From: SVFI01 sp045588655
Lineage (GTDB): Bacteria > Bacillota > Clostridia > Lachnospirales > Lachnospiraceae
Length of the DNA stretch: 64,000 bases
Reading direction: 5' to 3'
Assembly: GCA_045588655.1 (NCBI GenBank)
Contig: JAZNEP010000022.1
Coordinates: 186,001-250,000 of the forward strand
Made by a program: the position numbers and the translations under genes. Positions 8,535 to 17,586 of this stretch are shown here, piece after piece. Positions within the stretch are counted from its first letter, which is position 1. Every line of letters starts with the position of its first letter. The notes under the pieces were generated by a model. That model was not told the origin of the DNA, ran no database searches, and saw nothing but the letters and a program-made list of their open reading frames with translations.

Positions 8535-9563
8535 ATGAAGAGAGCACTTTTTATTGGAGGGACAGGAACCATCAGCATGGCGATTGTAAATCGTCTGGTC
8601 AATGAACTGTCTTGGGAAGTATGGGTATTAAATCGCGGAAATCGCGCACAAAAGCTTCCACAGGGAGTCAATCAGATTATTGCAGACATTAGCGATGAAA
8701 ACGATGTGAATCAAAAATTGGAAGGCCAGTTTTTTGATGTGGTATGTGAATTTATTGGATTTCATGTGGAGGATGTAGAAAGAGATTATCGCATATTTAA
8801 AGATAAAACAAGGCAGTATATTTACATCAGTTCTGCATCGGCCTATCACAAACCGGCTGCATCTTATAAGATTACGGAAGGGACTGCACTGGCCAATCCG
8901 TATTGGGAGTATTCGCGAAACAAAATTGCCAGTGAAGAATTTTTGATGAAGAAATACAGGGAAGAAGGTTTTCCGGTTACAATTGTTCGTCCGAGTCATA
9001 CTTATGATGAACGTACCATTCCGCTTGGTGTCCATGGTACAAAAGGATTTTGGCAGGTAATCAAACGAATGCAGGAAGGAAAGCCGGTCATTATTCATGG
9101 AGACGGAAGTTCTCTTTGGACATTGACATTTAACGCAGACTTTGCAATTGGATTTACAGGGCTGATGGGAAATCGTCATGCAATCGGTGAGGCGTTCCAG
9201 ATTACGGGAGATGAGACTTTAACATGGAATCAGATTTATCAAAGCATTGCAGATGCGCTCGGGGTAACCCTGAATCCATATTACGTGTCATCCCATTTCC
9301 TGGCAGCAGCCGGTGATAAATACGGGTATGATTTTACGGGAAGCTTAATTGGGGATAAAGCGGTTTCCGTTGTGTTTGACAATAGCAAATTGAAACAAAC
9401 AGTACTTAATATGCAGACCAATGTGCGATTTGACCAGGGCGTACGAATAGCACTGGACTATATTCTGGCACATCCACAGGAGTGTCAGGTGGAAGATCCG
9501 GAGTTTGATGCATGGTGCGACAGAGTCATTGCTGCACAGGAAAAGGCAAAGACAGAGGTATAA
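8535..9563 (+). CDS. NAD-dependent epimerase/dehydratase-family protein
   Basis: The 342-residue protein is an extended short-chain dehydrogenase. It starts with the Rossmann motif GGTGTIS and has a YSRNK (Y-x3-K) catalytic pair near residue 135. The substrate cannot be told from the sequence; close relatives are annotated as nucleotide-sugar epimerases or plant-type CSP41-like proteins. AAGGAGAAGG precedes the ATG. It lies 27 bases after the macrodomain gene and 36 bases before the aldo/keto reductase, consistent with one transcript. Confidence 0.85.
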   Translation: MKRALFIGGTGTISMAIVNRLVNELSWEVWVLNRGNRAQKLPQGVNQIIADISDENDVNQKLEGQFFDVVCEFIGFHVEDVERDYRIFKDKTRQYIYISSASAYHKPAASYKITEGTALANPYWEYSRNKIASEEFLMKKYREEGFPVTIVRPSHTYDERTIPLGVHGTKGFWQVIKRMQEGKPVIIHGDGSSLWTLTFNADFAIGFTGLMGNRHAIGEAFQITGDETLTWNQIYQSIADALGVTLNPYYVSSHFLAAAGDKYGYDFTGSLIGDKAVSVVFDNSKLKQTVLNMQTNVRFDQGVRIALDYILAHPQECQVEDPEFDAWCDRVIAAQEKAKTEV

Positions 9564-9588
9564 GAGCAAGAGATATAAGAGCAAGAGG
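9559..9588 (+). repeat. 15-bp tandem duplication between two genes
   Basis: The unit TATAAGAGCAAGAG occurs twice with a period of 15 bases. It starts over the stop codon of the upstream gene and runs into the AGAGG ribosome binding site region of the next. It looks like a small local duplication that lengthens the spacer. Confidence 0.8.
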
Positions 9589-9599
9589 TAAAACGGCAA

Positions 9600-10778
9600 A
9601 TGCAATATCGTAAGGACAAATACGGGAACTCAATATCTGTACTGGGATATGGTTGTATGCGCTTTTCGCAAAAGGCCGGAAAGATTGACCAGGAGAAAGC
9701 GGAGCAGGAGATTATGGCAGCGTACCGGGCAGGGGTCAATTACTTTGATACAGCATATATTTATCCGGGCAGTGAGGCGGCGCTTGGGCAGATTCTTGAG
9801 AAAAATGGAATTCGTGACAAGGTAAGTATTGCGACCAAACTACCGCATTATATGCTTAAATCGCGTGAGGCGGCAGAGAAATGTTTTAAGGAACAGTTAA
9901 AAAGACTTCGCACGGACCATGTGGACTATTATCTGATGCATATGCTGACGGATATAAAAACGTGGGAGCGCCTAAAAGCCGACGGAATCGAAGAATGGAT
10001 CAGAGAGAAAAAAGAAAGCGGAGAGATTCGTCAGATTGGATTTTCTTATCATGGAAATTCGGATATGTTCTGTCAGCTAATTGATGCATATGACTGGGAG
10101 TTTTGTCAGATTCAGTACAATTATTTGGATGAGCATTCTCAAGCCGGAAGAACAGGACTGAATTATGCAGCAGACAAAGGTATTCCGGTTGTTATAATGG
10201 AACCGCTGCGAGGAGGAAGATTGGTAAACAATCTGCCGCCGCGAGCCTGTAAACTATTTTCTGAATATGAGATACAACGCACACCGGCGGAGTGGGCATT
10301 CAGATGGCTGTGGAATCAGCCGCAGGTAACGTGCGTTCTTTCCGGGATGAATTCGCTGGAGATGGTGGAGGAGAATGTAAAGAGTGCAGCTTCTTCACAG
10401 ATTGGCGAGTTTACGGAAAAAGAAGAGAAGCTTCTTGCAGATGTGGTTAAAGCAATCAATGAAAAGATGAAAGTGGGATGTACCGGATGCGGCTATTGTA
10501 TGCCTTGTCCGAAAAACGTGGATATTCCGGGCACCTTTGCCATATACAATAAGCGTTACTGCGAGAGCAAGCAAAAAGCGTTTGAGGAGTATATGCTTTG
10601 TACGGTTTTACGCAAGGATTCAACGTCTGCTTCTAACTGCGTGGGGTGCGGTAAATGCGAACAACACTGCCCGCAACATATTCAAATTCGTCAAGAATTA
10701 AAGAAGGCGCAAAAAGAATTAGAAGGACCGCTTTATAAAGTGGCTAAGACGTTTGTTTCGATGTTTTTGAAATATTAG
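9600..10778 (+). CDS. Aldo/keto reductase with C-terminal 4Fe-4S domain
   Basis: Residues 1 to about 290 form an aldo/keto reductase barrel with the DTAYIYPGSE active-site region and a conserved Lys/His pair (ATKLPH and YLMHML). The C-terminal ~100 residues hold two cysteine clusters, CTGCGYCMPCPKN and CVGCGKCEQHCPQ, typical of 4Fe-4S binding. This architecture is common in clostridia and is thought to couple carbonyl reduction to ferredoxin-like electron carriers. The substrate is unknown. The ATG has a modest AGAGG site 12 bases upstream. Confidence 0.92.
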   Translation: MQYRKDKYGNSISVLGYGCMRFSQKAGKIDQEKAEQEIMAAYRAGVNYFDTAYIYPGSEAALGQILEKNGIRDKVSIATKLPHYMLKSREAAEKCFKEQLKRLRTDHVDYYLMHMLTDIKTWERLKADGIEEWIREKKESGEIRQIGFSYHGNSDMFCQLIDAYDWEFCQIQYNYLDEHSQAGRTGLNYAADKGIPVVIMEPLRGGRLVNNLPPRACKLFSEYEIQRTPAEWAFRWLWNQPQVTCVLSGMNSLEMVEENVKSAASSQIGEFTEKEEKLLADVVKAINEKMKVGCTGCGYCMPCPKNVDIPGTFAIYNKRYCESKQKAFEEYMLCTVLRKDSTSASNCVGCGKCEQHCPQHIQIRQELKKAQKELEGPLYKVAKTFVSMFLKY

Positions 10779-10833
10779 TAAATATTATAAAAATATTTGG
10801 AATTAGTGAACTTTTATCAAGGAGGGAAAAGAA

Positions 10834-11406
10834 ATGAGCAAAGCAAGAAGACTATGGAAATGGGTAAAATTGTCCGATTTCAGAACAAAAACGATTTCAG
10901 TGATGGTGGCTGTAATTGCAGCCGTAATTCTTCCGCAGATGGTACATATGGCGGGGGCAGCAGCCGGAGCAGGAGCAGCACTTGGAGAAATGCTTCTTCC
11001 AATGCACCTTCCGGTGTTATTTATTGGTTTGATTATGGGACCGGCAGCGGGAGCAGCAGCGGGTATACTGTCTCCGCTGGTAAGCCATGCACTAACCGGA
11101 ATGCCGGTGTCAGTGATGCTTCCGTTTCTTATCATTGAACTTGCGGGTTACGGATTGGCAGCAGGTTATATGAGTAACAAAAAATGCAATACGATTTGGA
11201 AACTTTTGACAGCGCAGATTGTGGGAAGAGCTGCACGTGCGGTAGCGGTTATCGTTGCAGTTTATGCATTGGGAAGTCAGACGATTATGGCAACTGCTGC
11301 ATGGACCAATATTACAAGAGGCTTCTGGGGAATTGCAGTACAGATACTGGTTCTTCCGATTGCTGTGCATTTTGTAGAACAGATGCGTAGTAAAAGAGGT
11401 ATGTAG
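10834..11406 (+). CDS. ECF-type transporter S component (substrate-binding membrane subunit)
   Basis: This 190-residue, very Ala/Gly-rich protein has five to six hydrophobic segments and a short basic N-terminus. Its small size and the glycine-rich second and third helices (GPAAGAAAGILSPL) fit S components of energy-coupling-factor vitamin importers. The ligand is not evident. AAGGAGGG precedes the ATG. No A or T subunits are adjacent, as is usual for class II ECF systems. It is followed after 3 bases by the DUF1893 gene, so the two are translationally linked. Confidence 0.7.
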   Translation: MSKARRLWKWVKLSDFRTKTISVMVAVIAAVILPQMVHMAGAAAGAGAALGEMLLPMHLPVLFIGLIMGPAAGAAAGILSPLVSHALTGMPVSVMLPFLIIELAGYGLAAGYMSNKKCNTIWKLLTAQIVGRAARAVAVIVAVYALGSQTIMATAAWTNITRGFWGIAVQILVLPIAVHFVEQMRSKRGM

Positions 11407-11409
11407 TAC

Positions 11410-11829
11410 ATGGACCTTAAAAAAGCGAAACAAATGTTAGTAGAGCAGGAACTTACCTGCGCGATGGTTAAGGGTGAAAAGGTTTACATAAGTAAAGAGC
11501 GAGGCGTAAAACCACTTCTTGCATGTTACAAAGAGCATGCAATGCAATCGGATTTTTCGGCTGCAGATAAAGTCGTAGGAAAAGCGGCCGCCTTCCTGTA
11601 TGTTTTGCTTGGTGTAAAGGAGCTTTATGCCGGTGTAATCAGCCGACCGGCGATAGAGGTTTTACAGAAAGCAGGAGTTGTGGTAAGTTATGAACAACTG
11701 ACAGATGCGATTCGTAATCGAGCAGGAGATGGATTTTGCCCGATGGAGACAGCGGTTTGGGAAATTGAAAGTCCGGCGGATGCACTTGTAGCCATCGAAA
11801 AAACGCTGGAGAGACTAAGTCGAGGATAA
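11410..11829 (+). CDS. DUF1893-family protein
   Basis: The 139-residue protein matches the DUF1893 family, which has a cytidine-deaminase-like fold. It shows the opening LKKAKQMLVEQELTCAMVK, a VVGKAAAFLYVLLG helix, and a closing region with FCPMET. No biochemical role is established. Tight coupling to the S component suggests a shared metabolite. It is followed by a good terminator. Confidence 0.8.
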   Translation: MDLKKAKQMLVEQELTCAMVKGEKVYISKERGVKPLLACYKEHAMQSDFSAADKVVGKAAAFLYVLLGVKELYAGVISRPAIEVLQKAGVVVSYEQLTDAIRNRAGDGFCPMETAVWEIESPADALVAIEKTLERLSRG

Positions 11830-11847
11830 GTAAATTCTTTTATAGAC

Positions 11848-11886
11848 AAATGCCGCAGGAATTTATGTTTCTGTGGCGTTTTCTTT
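11848..11886 (+). terminator. Terminator after the DUF1893 gene
   Basis: AATGCCGCAG pairs with CTGTGGCGTT around an AT-rich loop, followed by TTTTCTTTTT. Confidence 0.85.
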
Positions 11887-11978
11887 TTCACAAAGATTAG
11901 ACGAAAAGCTAGATATTAGATAAAAAGATAGATAATAGAAGTAAGCAATAGATAATTGCAATAAGATAGGAGCGTATC

Positions 11979-13295
11979 ATGAAAAAAGAAAATTACAAGG
12001 CACTGCTGCCAATCGCTGTATTCCTTATTTTCTATCTTGGTTTAGGAATTTTGTTTGAGTATGTGCTGAAAATTGAAATGGGATTTTATAACATTCCGAT
12101 TGTAGTAATCTTTTTGGCGGCATTACTTGTTGCGTGCCTGCAAAATAAAGAGTTAAAGTTTGATGAGAAACTTGAGATTATGGCAAAAGGTGCAGGTGAC
12201 AAGAATATCATGACGATGGTGTTGATTTTCCTTGTGGCAGGTATTTTTGTCGGTGTTGTTGGTAGAAGTAGTGCAGAGAGCGTAGCTTATTGTCTTCTCT
12301 CTTTGATTCCGTCACAGTTTGCGGTCTTGGTGCTGTTTGGTGTAAGTGCATTTGTTTCGCTGGCAATGGGTACTAGTGTCGGAACCATCACGCTCATCAC
12401 ACCGATCGCGGTAGCAATAGCTCAAAGTACAGGGTTTAATGTGCCGTTCTGTGTTGGTTCGGTAGTGGGCGGAGCGATGTTTGGAGATAATTTATCCTTT
12501 ATTTCGGATACGACCATAGCGGCATGTAACGGTCAAGGATGTCAGATGAAGGATAAGTTTAAAGAGAACTTTGGAATTGCGCTTCCGGCGGCGATTGTGA
12601 CCTTGGTAATTATTTTTGTAAAGTCACTAGGAACGGACGTGGGAGATACGGTCGTTCAGGAGTACAATTTGATTCAAATTATTCCGTATATACTTGTGCT
12701 TCTCGGTGGAATTATCGGAATGAATGTATTTGTAGTATTGCTCATAGGGATTGTGACCGGATCAGTAATCATGCTTGCTACAGGAGCAGTGGAGCCGACC
12801 AGTATTTTGGCAAACATGGGTTCCGGAGCATCCGGAATGTTTGAGACAGCTATGGTGGCAATCCTTGTTTCGGCGATTTGTGCATTGATTCAAGAGTATG
12901 GTGGCTTTGCGGCATTACTTTCCTTGATTAAGCGAGTGTTTAGAGGGAAAAAAGGCGGACAGCTTGGAATGGGGCTGCTAGTCGGTGCAATGGATATTGC
13001 AACCGCAAATAACACGGTGGCGATTGTGATGGCAAACCCGATAGCGAAGGAAATTTCAGAAGAGTATCAGATATCACCGAGAAAGTCTGCTTCTATTTTA
13101 GATACCTTTTCCTGCGTGTTTCAAGGAGTTATCCCATATGGTGCACAAATGCTGGTTGCAGTGTCAGCAGCGACAGAATTAGGGGCATCTGTATCAGCGT
13201 TTCAGATTATGCCAAACTTATTTTATCCGTATATTTTACTGATAAGTTCTCTTGTGTTCATTTTCTTGATTCCGGAGAAGAGTAAGAAGATATAG
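11979..13295 (+). CDS. NhaC-family Na+/H+ antiporter (first copy)
   Basis: The 438-residue protein has about twelve membrane segments. It carries the conserved NhaC-superfamily stretches SLAMGTSVGTITLITPIAVA and GGAMFGDNLSFISDTTIAA, with the polar GDN/SDTT residues of the ion path. The family exchanges Na+ (or malate/lactate in some members) for protons. A strong site (GATAGGAG) precedes the ATG. A second, different NhaC follows 86 bases later; the two are only distantly similar, so they are not a recent duplication. Confidence 0.92.
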   Translation: MKKENYKALLPIAVFLIFYLGLGILFEYVLKIEMGFYNIPIVVIFLAALLVACLQNKELKFDEKLEIMAKGAGDKNIMTMVLIFLVAGIFVGVVGRSSAESVAYCLLSLIPSQFAVLVLFGVSAFVSLAMGTSVGTITLITPIAVAIAQSTGFNVPFCVGSVVGGAMFGDNLSFISDTTIAACNGQGCQMKDKFKENFGIALPAAIVTLVIIFVKSLGTDVGDTVVQEYNLIQIIPYILVLLGGIIGMNVFVVLLIGIVTGSVIMLATGAVEPTSILANMGSGASGMFETAMVAILVSAICALIQEYGGFAALLSLIKRVFRGKKGGQLGMGLLVGAMDIATANNTVAIVMANPIAKEISEEYQISPRKSASILDTFSCVFQGVIPYGAQMLVAVSAATELGASVSAFQIMPNLFYPYILLISSLVFIFLIPEKSKKI

Positions 13296-13381
13296 TAGCG
13301 GTTTTATTTTGCTTTTCGGGTGATGAGAGACGTGATATACTGTCTGTAGTTTGAAAAAATCTTGCTTATGGAGGGAAAAAG

Positions 13382-14887
13382 ATGGAAGGAACAATATGGA
13401 CGCTTGTGCCGCCGATACTTGCAATTGCACTTGCGTTAATCACAAAAGAGGTTTATTTCTCCCTGTTGGCCGGAATCTGTGTTGGAGCACTATTTTATGC
13501 AGATTTTGCCATGGGAGAGGCAATTCGCGTGACAGTGGACATTATGAGCGGTAAGGTGGGAGGAAATATTTGTATTATTATCTTCCTGGTATTATTGGGA
13601 ATGCTTGTAGCACTCATGTCAAAATCGGGTGCATCCAAAGCCTATGGCGAATGGGCAACTAAAAATATTCGTTCAAAGCGCGGCGCATTGTTTGCGACAG
13701 CAGGACTTGGGGTGCTGATCTTTGTCGATGACTATTTCAATTGTTTGACTGTCGGTACCATTATGAATCCGATTACCGATAAACAAAAAATTACAAGAGC
13801 AAAACTTGCATACATCATAGATGCAACCGCAGCACCGGTATGCATTATTGCCCCGGTTTCCAGTTGGGCGGCAGCAGTCAGCTCTTCGCTCCCGGAAGGT
13901 ACGGGACTGGATGGATTTATGCTTTTTATTCGAGCGATTCCGTATAATTATTATGCATTGCTTACATTGTTGATGGTATTTTTATTGATTATGTGGGATT
14001 TTGACTTTTCAAAAATGAAAAAGTACGAAATGGCTTATGGAACGAGACGGACTGCAGAAAAAGAAGCAGAAGAATATGTGGCACAAGGCAATGGCAAGGT
14101 GCGGGATTTGATTATTCCGATTGTGGTGCTGATTGTCTTTTGTATCGCTTCTATGATGTATACCGGCGGTATTTTAGAGGGGGCAAGCATTAAAGACGCA
14201 TTTGCAAACTGTGATGCAGCGTATTCGCTTGTGATTGGTTCCTTTTTTACCATGGTAGCGGTAGCACTACTGTACTTGCCAAGAAAGGTAATTACATTTA
14301 AACAGTTTACCGATTCACTGACAGAAGGATTTAAGGCAATGGTTCCGGCGATTTTAATTCTCACGTTTGCATGGACATTAAGTGGAATTTGTAGTGAAGA
14401 GTATTTAAATATCGGAACTTATGTGAGTGGGATTGTTTCTGCAGGAAATATTCCATTGGCCGTTATTCCAATTATTTTCTTTGTAGTATCACTTGCACTT
14501 GCATTTGCGACAGGTACATCTTGGGGAACATTTAGTATTTTGTTACCGATTGTGTTCACTATTTTTAATAATGACTTGTCAACGTTGCTTGTGCTTTCAA
14601 TGTCGTCTGTTATGGCAGGAGCGGTTTGTGGGGATCATGTGTCACCAATTTCAGATACGACCATTCTATCTTCCACCGGAGCCGGTTGTGACCATATAGA
14701 GCATGTAAATACACAGATTCCATATGTACTCATTGTAGCGGTGATTTGTGCAATCTGTTATATGATTGCAGGATTCACCAATAACGGATACGTAGGACTT
14801 GTTTTCGGTATTGTCATGCTGATTGTGACAATGTATGTAATTCGAAAGAGAGTAACACAGAAAGAGGGAAGCGTAAGTGAAGGATAA
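13382..14887 (+). CDS. NhaC-family Na+/H+ antiporter (second copy)
   Basis: The 501-residue membrane protein has the family motifs ATGTSWGTFSILLPIVF and CGDHVSPISDTTILSS, and a FVDDYFNCLTVG stretch near residue 120 not seen in the first copy. The cytoplasmic loop around residues 220-240 is charged. TGGAGGGAAA precedes the ATG. Its stop codon overlaps the start of the small Cys-rich protein, so those two are co-translated. A role in sodium or pH homeostasis is inferred from family. Confidence 0.92.
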   Translation: MEGTIWTLVPPILAIALALITKEVYFSLLAGICVGALFYADFAMGEAIRVTVDIMSGKVGGNICIIIFLVLLGMLVALMSKSGASKAYGEWATKNIRSKRGALFATAGLGVLIFVDDYFNCLTVGTIMNPITDKQKITRAKLAYIIDATAAPVCIIAPVSSWAAAVSSSLPEGTGLDGFMLFIRAIPYNYYALLTLLMVFLLIMWDFDFSKMKKYEMAYGTRRTAEKEAEEYVAQGNGKVRDLIIPIVVLIVFCIASMMYTGGILEGASIKDAFANCDAAYSLVIGSFFTMVAVALLYLPRKVITFKQFTDSLTEGFKAMVPAILILTFAWTLSGICSEEYLNIGTYVSGIVSAGNIPLAVIPIIFFVVSLALAFATGTSWGTFSILLPIVFTIFNNDLSTLLVLSMSSVMAGAVCGDHVSPISDTTILSSTGAGCDHIEHVNTQIPYVLIVAVICAICYMIAGFTNNGYVGLVFGIVMLIVTMYVIRKRVTQKEGSVSEG

Positions 14888-15074
14888 GAAAAATGTACCA
14901 CAGTCAAATTGTGATACCTGTATCAATTATGTATATGATGAGGATTATGAATGTTATTGTTGTGAAATGAATCTGGATGAAGATGAGATGGCGCGCTTTT
15001 TGGCGGACAGTTTTAGAGATTGCCCATACTACCAGTTGGATAATGAATATCTCATTGTTAGACACCAGATGTAA
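14877..15074 (+). CDS. Small Cys-rich protein (DUF6472-like)
   Basis: The 65-residue acidic protein starts at a GTG that overlaps the antiporter stop by 11 bases. It contains CDTCINY, CYCCEMNLDEDE and a final CPYY motif; the five cysteines suggest metal binding. It fits a small family annotated DUF6472 in Lachnospiraceae, of unknown function. Overlap with the antiporter gene supports real translation. Confidence 0.75.
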   Translation: MKDKKNVPQSNCDTCINYVYDEDYECYCCEMNLDEDEMARFLADSFRDCPYYQLDNEYLIVRHQM

Positions 15075-15116
15075 AGAGAGTAAAGGAAAGAGAATGGAAT
15101 AAAAAGATGAAAAAAG

Positions 15117-15165
15117 AAGGAATCCTGTTTCAAAGCAAATGCAGTAAAACAGGGTTCCTTTTTAT
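15117..15165. terminator. Bidirectional terminator
   Basis: AAGGAATCCTGTTT (117-130) pairs with AAACAGGGTTCCTT (147-160), flanked by A- and T-runs, between the convergent small Cys-rich gene and the ABC importer operon. Confidence 0.9.
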
Positions 15166-15182
15166 ATCGTCGGATATTACGA

Positions 15183-15920
15183 TTATAATATTTTTGCCAG
15201 AAAGCTCTTAAGACGATCACTCTGTGGATGATCAAAAAGCTCATTTGGCGTATTTTCTTCTATGATTTTTCCGTCATCAATAAACATGACACGGCTTGCA
15301 ACTTCTTTTGCAAATCCCATTTCATGTGTGACAATCAGCATAGTCATACCGTTGTTGGCAAGATCTTTCATAACTTCCAAAACCTCGCCTACCATTTCCG
15401 GGTCAAGGGCAGAAGTAGGCTCATCGAATAAGATGACATCAGGATCCATACAAAGTGAACGTACAATGGCAATTCGCTGCTTCTGACCGCCGGATAACTG
15501 ATTTGGATATGCGTTTGCTTTGTCTGAAAGGCCTACACGCTCTAGGTAGCTAAGTGCAAGCTCGTTTGCCTCTTTTTCAGATAGCCCCCGAAGCTTAATC
15601 GGAGCAAGCGTCAGGTTCTTTAAAATCGTCATATGCGGGAACAGGTGAAAATGCTGGAACACCATACCAATTTTTTGACGGTATTTATCGATGTTCATAT
15701 GCTTGTCCGTGATATTTGTACCTTCAAAACAAATCGTTCCTTCTGTCGGCATTTCCAAAAGATTTAAAGAGCGTAGGAAAGTAGATTTACCGGAACCGGA
15801 AGGTCCGATGATAACGACAACCTCGCCTTTCTTTATTTCGGTGGATATATGGTCAAGAACAAGACCGCTTCCGAATGACTTACATAAATTTTCAATATGA
15901 AATAGTGTATTATCGCTCAC
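15183..15920 (-). CDS. Polar amino-acid ABC transporter, ATP-binding protein
   Basis: The 245-residue ATPase has Walker A GPSGSGKST, the LSGGQ signature, Walker B VILFDEPTSALDPE and the switch histidine in VTHEMGF. It belongs to the GlnQ/HisP-type amino-acid uptake family. The gene start overlaps the permease stop by 11 bases and is last in a three-gene minus-strand operon with the permease and the permuted binding protein. Confidence 0.96.
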   Translation of the reverse strand: MSDNTLFHIENLCKSFGSGLVLDHISTEIKKGEVVVIIGPSGSGKSTFLRSLNLLEMPTEGTICFEGTNITDKHMNIDKYRQKIGMVFQHFHLFPHMTILKNLTLAPIKLRGLSEKEANELALSYLERVGLSDKANAYPNQLSGGQKQRIAIVRSLCMDPDVILFDEPTSALDPEMVGEVLEVMKDLANNGMTMLIVTHEMGFAKEVASRVMFIDDGKIIEENTPNELFDHPQSDRLKSFLAKIL

Positions 15921-16599
15921 TGCTACGTAACCTCCTCTCCAGAAGTTTTACAAAATGAGATAAAATCATAACGAGAGCCAAGTAAATGAGGGCCACTGCA
16001 ATCAGAGGCAGGAAGGCTTCGTAGGTACGACTTCGTATAATGTCTCCTCCGCGCGTTAAATCCATCAGACCAATGTATCCGCAAATAGAGGTTTCTTTTA
16101 ATAAGACGATAAACTCGTTTGCAAGGGCAGGAAGTATGTTTTTGAATGCCTGTGGAATGATAATATACCACATAGTTTTACCATAAGAAAAACCAAGGCT
16201 GCGTCCGGCTTCGAACTGCCCGTTATCGATGGACATGATACCGGAACGCACGATTTCCGCAACGTATGCACCGGAGTTGATACCAAAGGTAAGTATAGCG
16301 ACAACGACCTTGTCAAGGCTCGTTGCTGCAAATATTACATAATACATAATAAGTAGCTGAACCATGGCCGGTGTACCACGAATAATGGTTAAATATAAAT
16401 TACAAATGATATTTGCGACTTTTAGATTGCCGGTTTTATCATAGGTAGAGCGGATAATTGCTACAAGGAATCCGAGTGCGATACCAATAAGGACGGAGAA
16501 AAAAGTGACAATCAGTGTGACACCAAGTCCTTCTACAAGGTACATGTAGCGATTATCATCTATAAAATTATTTTGAAAGCTTGCTATAAAATCATTCAC
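15910..16599 (-). CDS. Polar amino-acid ABC transporter, permease
   Basis: The 229-residue protein has five membrane segments and the His/Glu/Gln/Arg/opine-type permease signature (TFGINSGAYVAEIVRSGI and the EAA loop around EAGRSLGFS). It should form a homodimeric channel with the ATPase encoded downstream. The gene lies 10 bases after the binding-protein gene. The amino acid carried is not determined. Confidence 0.95.
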   Translation of the reverse strand: MNDFIASFQNNFIDDNRYMYLVEGLGVTLIVTFFSVLIGIALGFLVAIIRSTYDKTGNLKVANIICNLYLTIIRGTPAMVQLLIMYYVIFAATSLDKVVVAILTFGINSGAYVAEIVRSGIMSIDNGQFEAGRSLGFSYGKTMWYIIIPQAFKNILPALANEFIVLLKETSICGYIGLMDLTRGGDIIRSRTYEAFLPLIAVALIYLALVMILSHFVKLLERRLRSSER

Positions 16600-16609
16600 G
16601 GATATTCAC

Positions 16610-17425
16610 CTATTTTTTTCTTACAATAATAACCTGAGTTGCAGTAGTATACGGGTCAGAGAAATCAATGCTCTCAAGACGGTCTTCGGTCACGGTCATT
16701 CCGGCAACACCAATGTCGGCTTTTCCGGATTGTACGGCATTGATAATGGAATCAAATTCCATGTCCTCGATTTTTAATTCATATCCTAACTTATCGCAAA
16801 TAGCCTGAGCCAGATCAGCATCAATACCTACGATTTCATTGTTATCATAGTATTCGTACGGTTCAAAGGCAGCATTGGTAGCCATTACAAGTGTTCCGTT
16901 GGAACGGTCCACATCCGCCGGTGATTCATAAGGACAGGTTCCTTTGGTGTCATCACCGATGTAATTGGCAACAATCTGGTCCAATACCAGTTCTTCTTTG
17001 AGCTGCGCGATAACGGCGTTAATCTGTTCTGTCAGCTGTTTGTTTTCCTTGGAAATAACGATGGCATATTCTTCAAGAGCAAAATCTTCTTCAAGAATAG
17101 TAAGGTCATCGTTCTTGGCGACAAACGCCTTTGCCGGCTGTTCATCGATAATAACACAGTCTACCTTGCCTTGTTTTAAAGCCTGTACCGCGTCGTTTCC
17201 TTTGTTGAAACGCTCGATTTTCGAGGCCGGTGTGTTGGCATCTTCCGGTTCTTCGTAATCAGATGCATAGATGTCTCCGGTGGTTCCAAGCTGAACACCG
17301 ATGGTTTTTCCTGGGAGATCGTTGACGGAGAAAACAGTGTTTTCTTTTACGCCTCCGCACGCTGTGATTATAAAAGTCAGACTACCGGCCAGAGCAAGAG
17401 CAGCCCATTTTTTTAAGTTTTTCAT
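16610..17425 (-). CDS. Amino-acid ABC transporter substrate-binding lipoprotein with swapped halves (circular permutation)
   Basis: The 271-residue protein has a signal peptide and lipobox ITAC (Cys23). Its two segments appear in reverse order relative to family-3 binding proteins such as FliY or GlnH. Residues 33-158 (SVNDLPGKTIGVQLG to VANYIGDD) match the usual C-terminal half. A short linker (159-176) follows, and then residues 177-271 (TLVMATNAAFEPYEY to DFSDPY-TTATQVII) match the usual N-terminal half. All the core elements of both halves are present, so it should still fold into two lobes. The lipid anchor would then sit near the hinge rather than at the lobe-1 N-terminus. AAGGAGAA precedes the ATG. 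It is first in the importer operon. Confidence 0.93.
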   Translation of the reverse strand: MKNLKKWAALALAGSLTFIITACGGVKENTVFSVNDLPGKTIGVQLGTTGDIYASDYEEPEDANTPASKIERFNKGNDAVQALKQGKVDCVIIDEQPAKAFVAKNDDLTILEEDFALEEYAIVISKENKQLTEQINAVIAQLKEELVLDQIVANYIGDDTKGTCPYESPADVDRSNGTLVMATNAAFEPYEYYDNNEIVGIDADLAQAICDKLGYELKIEDMEFDSIINAVQSGKADIGVAGMTVTEDRLESIDFSDPYTTATQVIIVRKK

Positions 17426-17471
17426 ATCGATTCTCCTTCTTATTTATTATATACTTACAAATTCTTTGAAT

Positions 17472-17500
17472 AGTATAGCAGAACCTTGTTTTTAATACAA
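17472..17500 (-). promoter_or_regulatory. Promoter of the amino-acid importer operon
   Basis: On the minus strand, TTGTAT (17500-17495) and TATACT (17477-17472) are separated by 17 bases, about 47 bases before the binding-protein start. Confidence 0.65.
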
Positions 17501-17509
17501 TATTGATAA

Positions 17510-17538
17510 TTGAAAATATACTATAAATAGAGTACAAT
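17510..17538 (+). promoter_or_regulatory. Promoter of the zinc-ribbon/TPM pair
   Basis: TTGAAA (17510-17515) and TACAAT (17533-17538) are separated by 17 bases, about 49 bases before the start at 17587. It is divergent from the importer promoter. Confidence 0.65.
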
Positions 17539-17586
17539 TCTTGTAGCTGTTAGCATAGGATTTCAAAAGAGGAAAGGGAGAATTTT

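Noticed and set aside
11890..11975. AGATA-rich stretch before the first nhaC as a repeat array or riboswitch
   Set aside because: The units are irregular (TAGAT, TAGATA, GATAAT) and no stable fold is apparent; it looks like simple AT-rich sequence.
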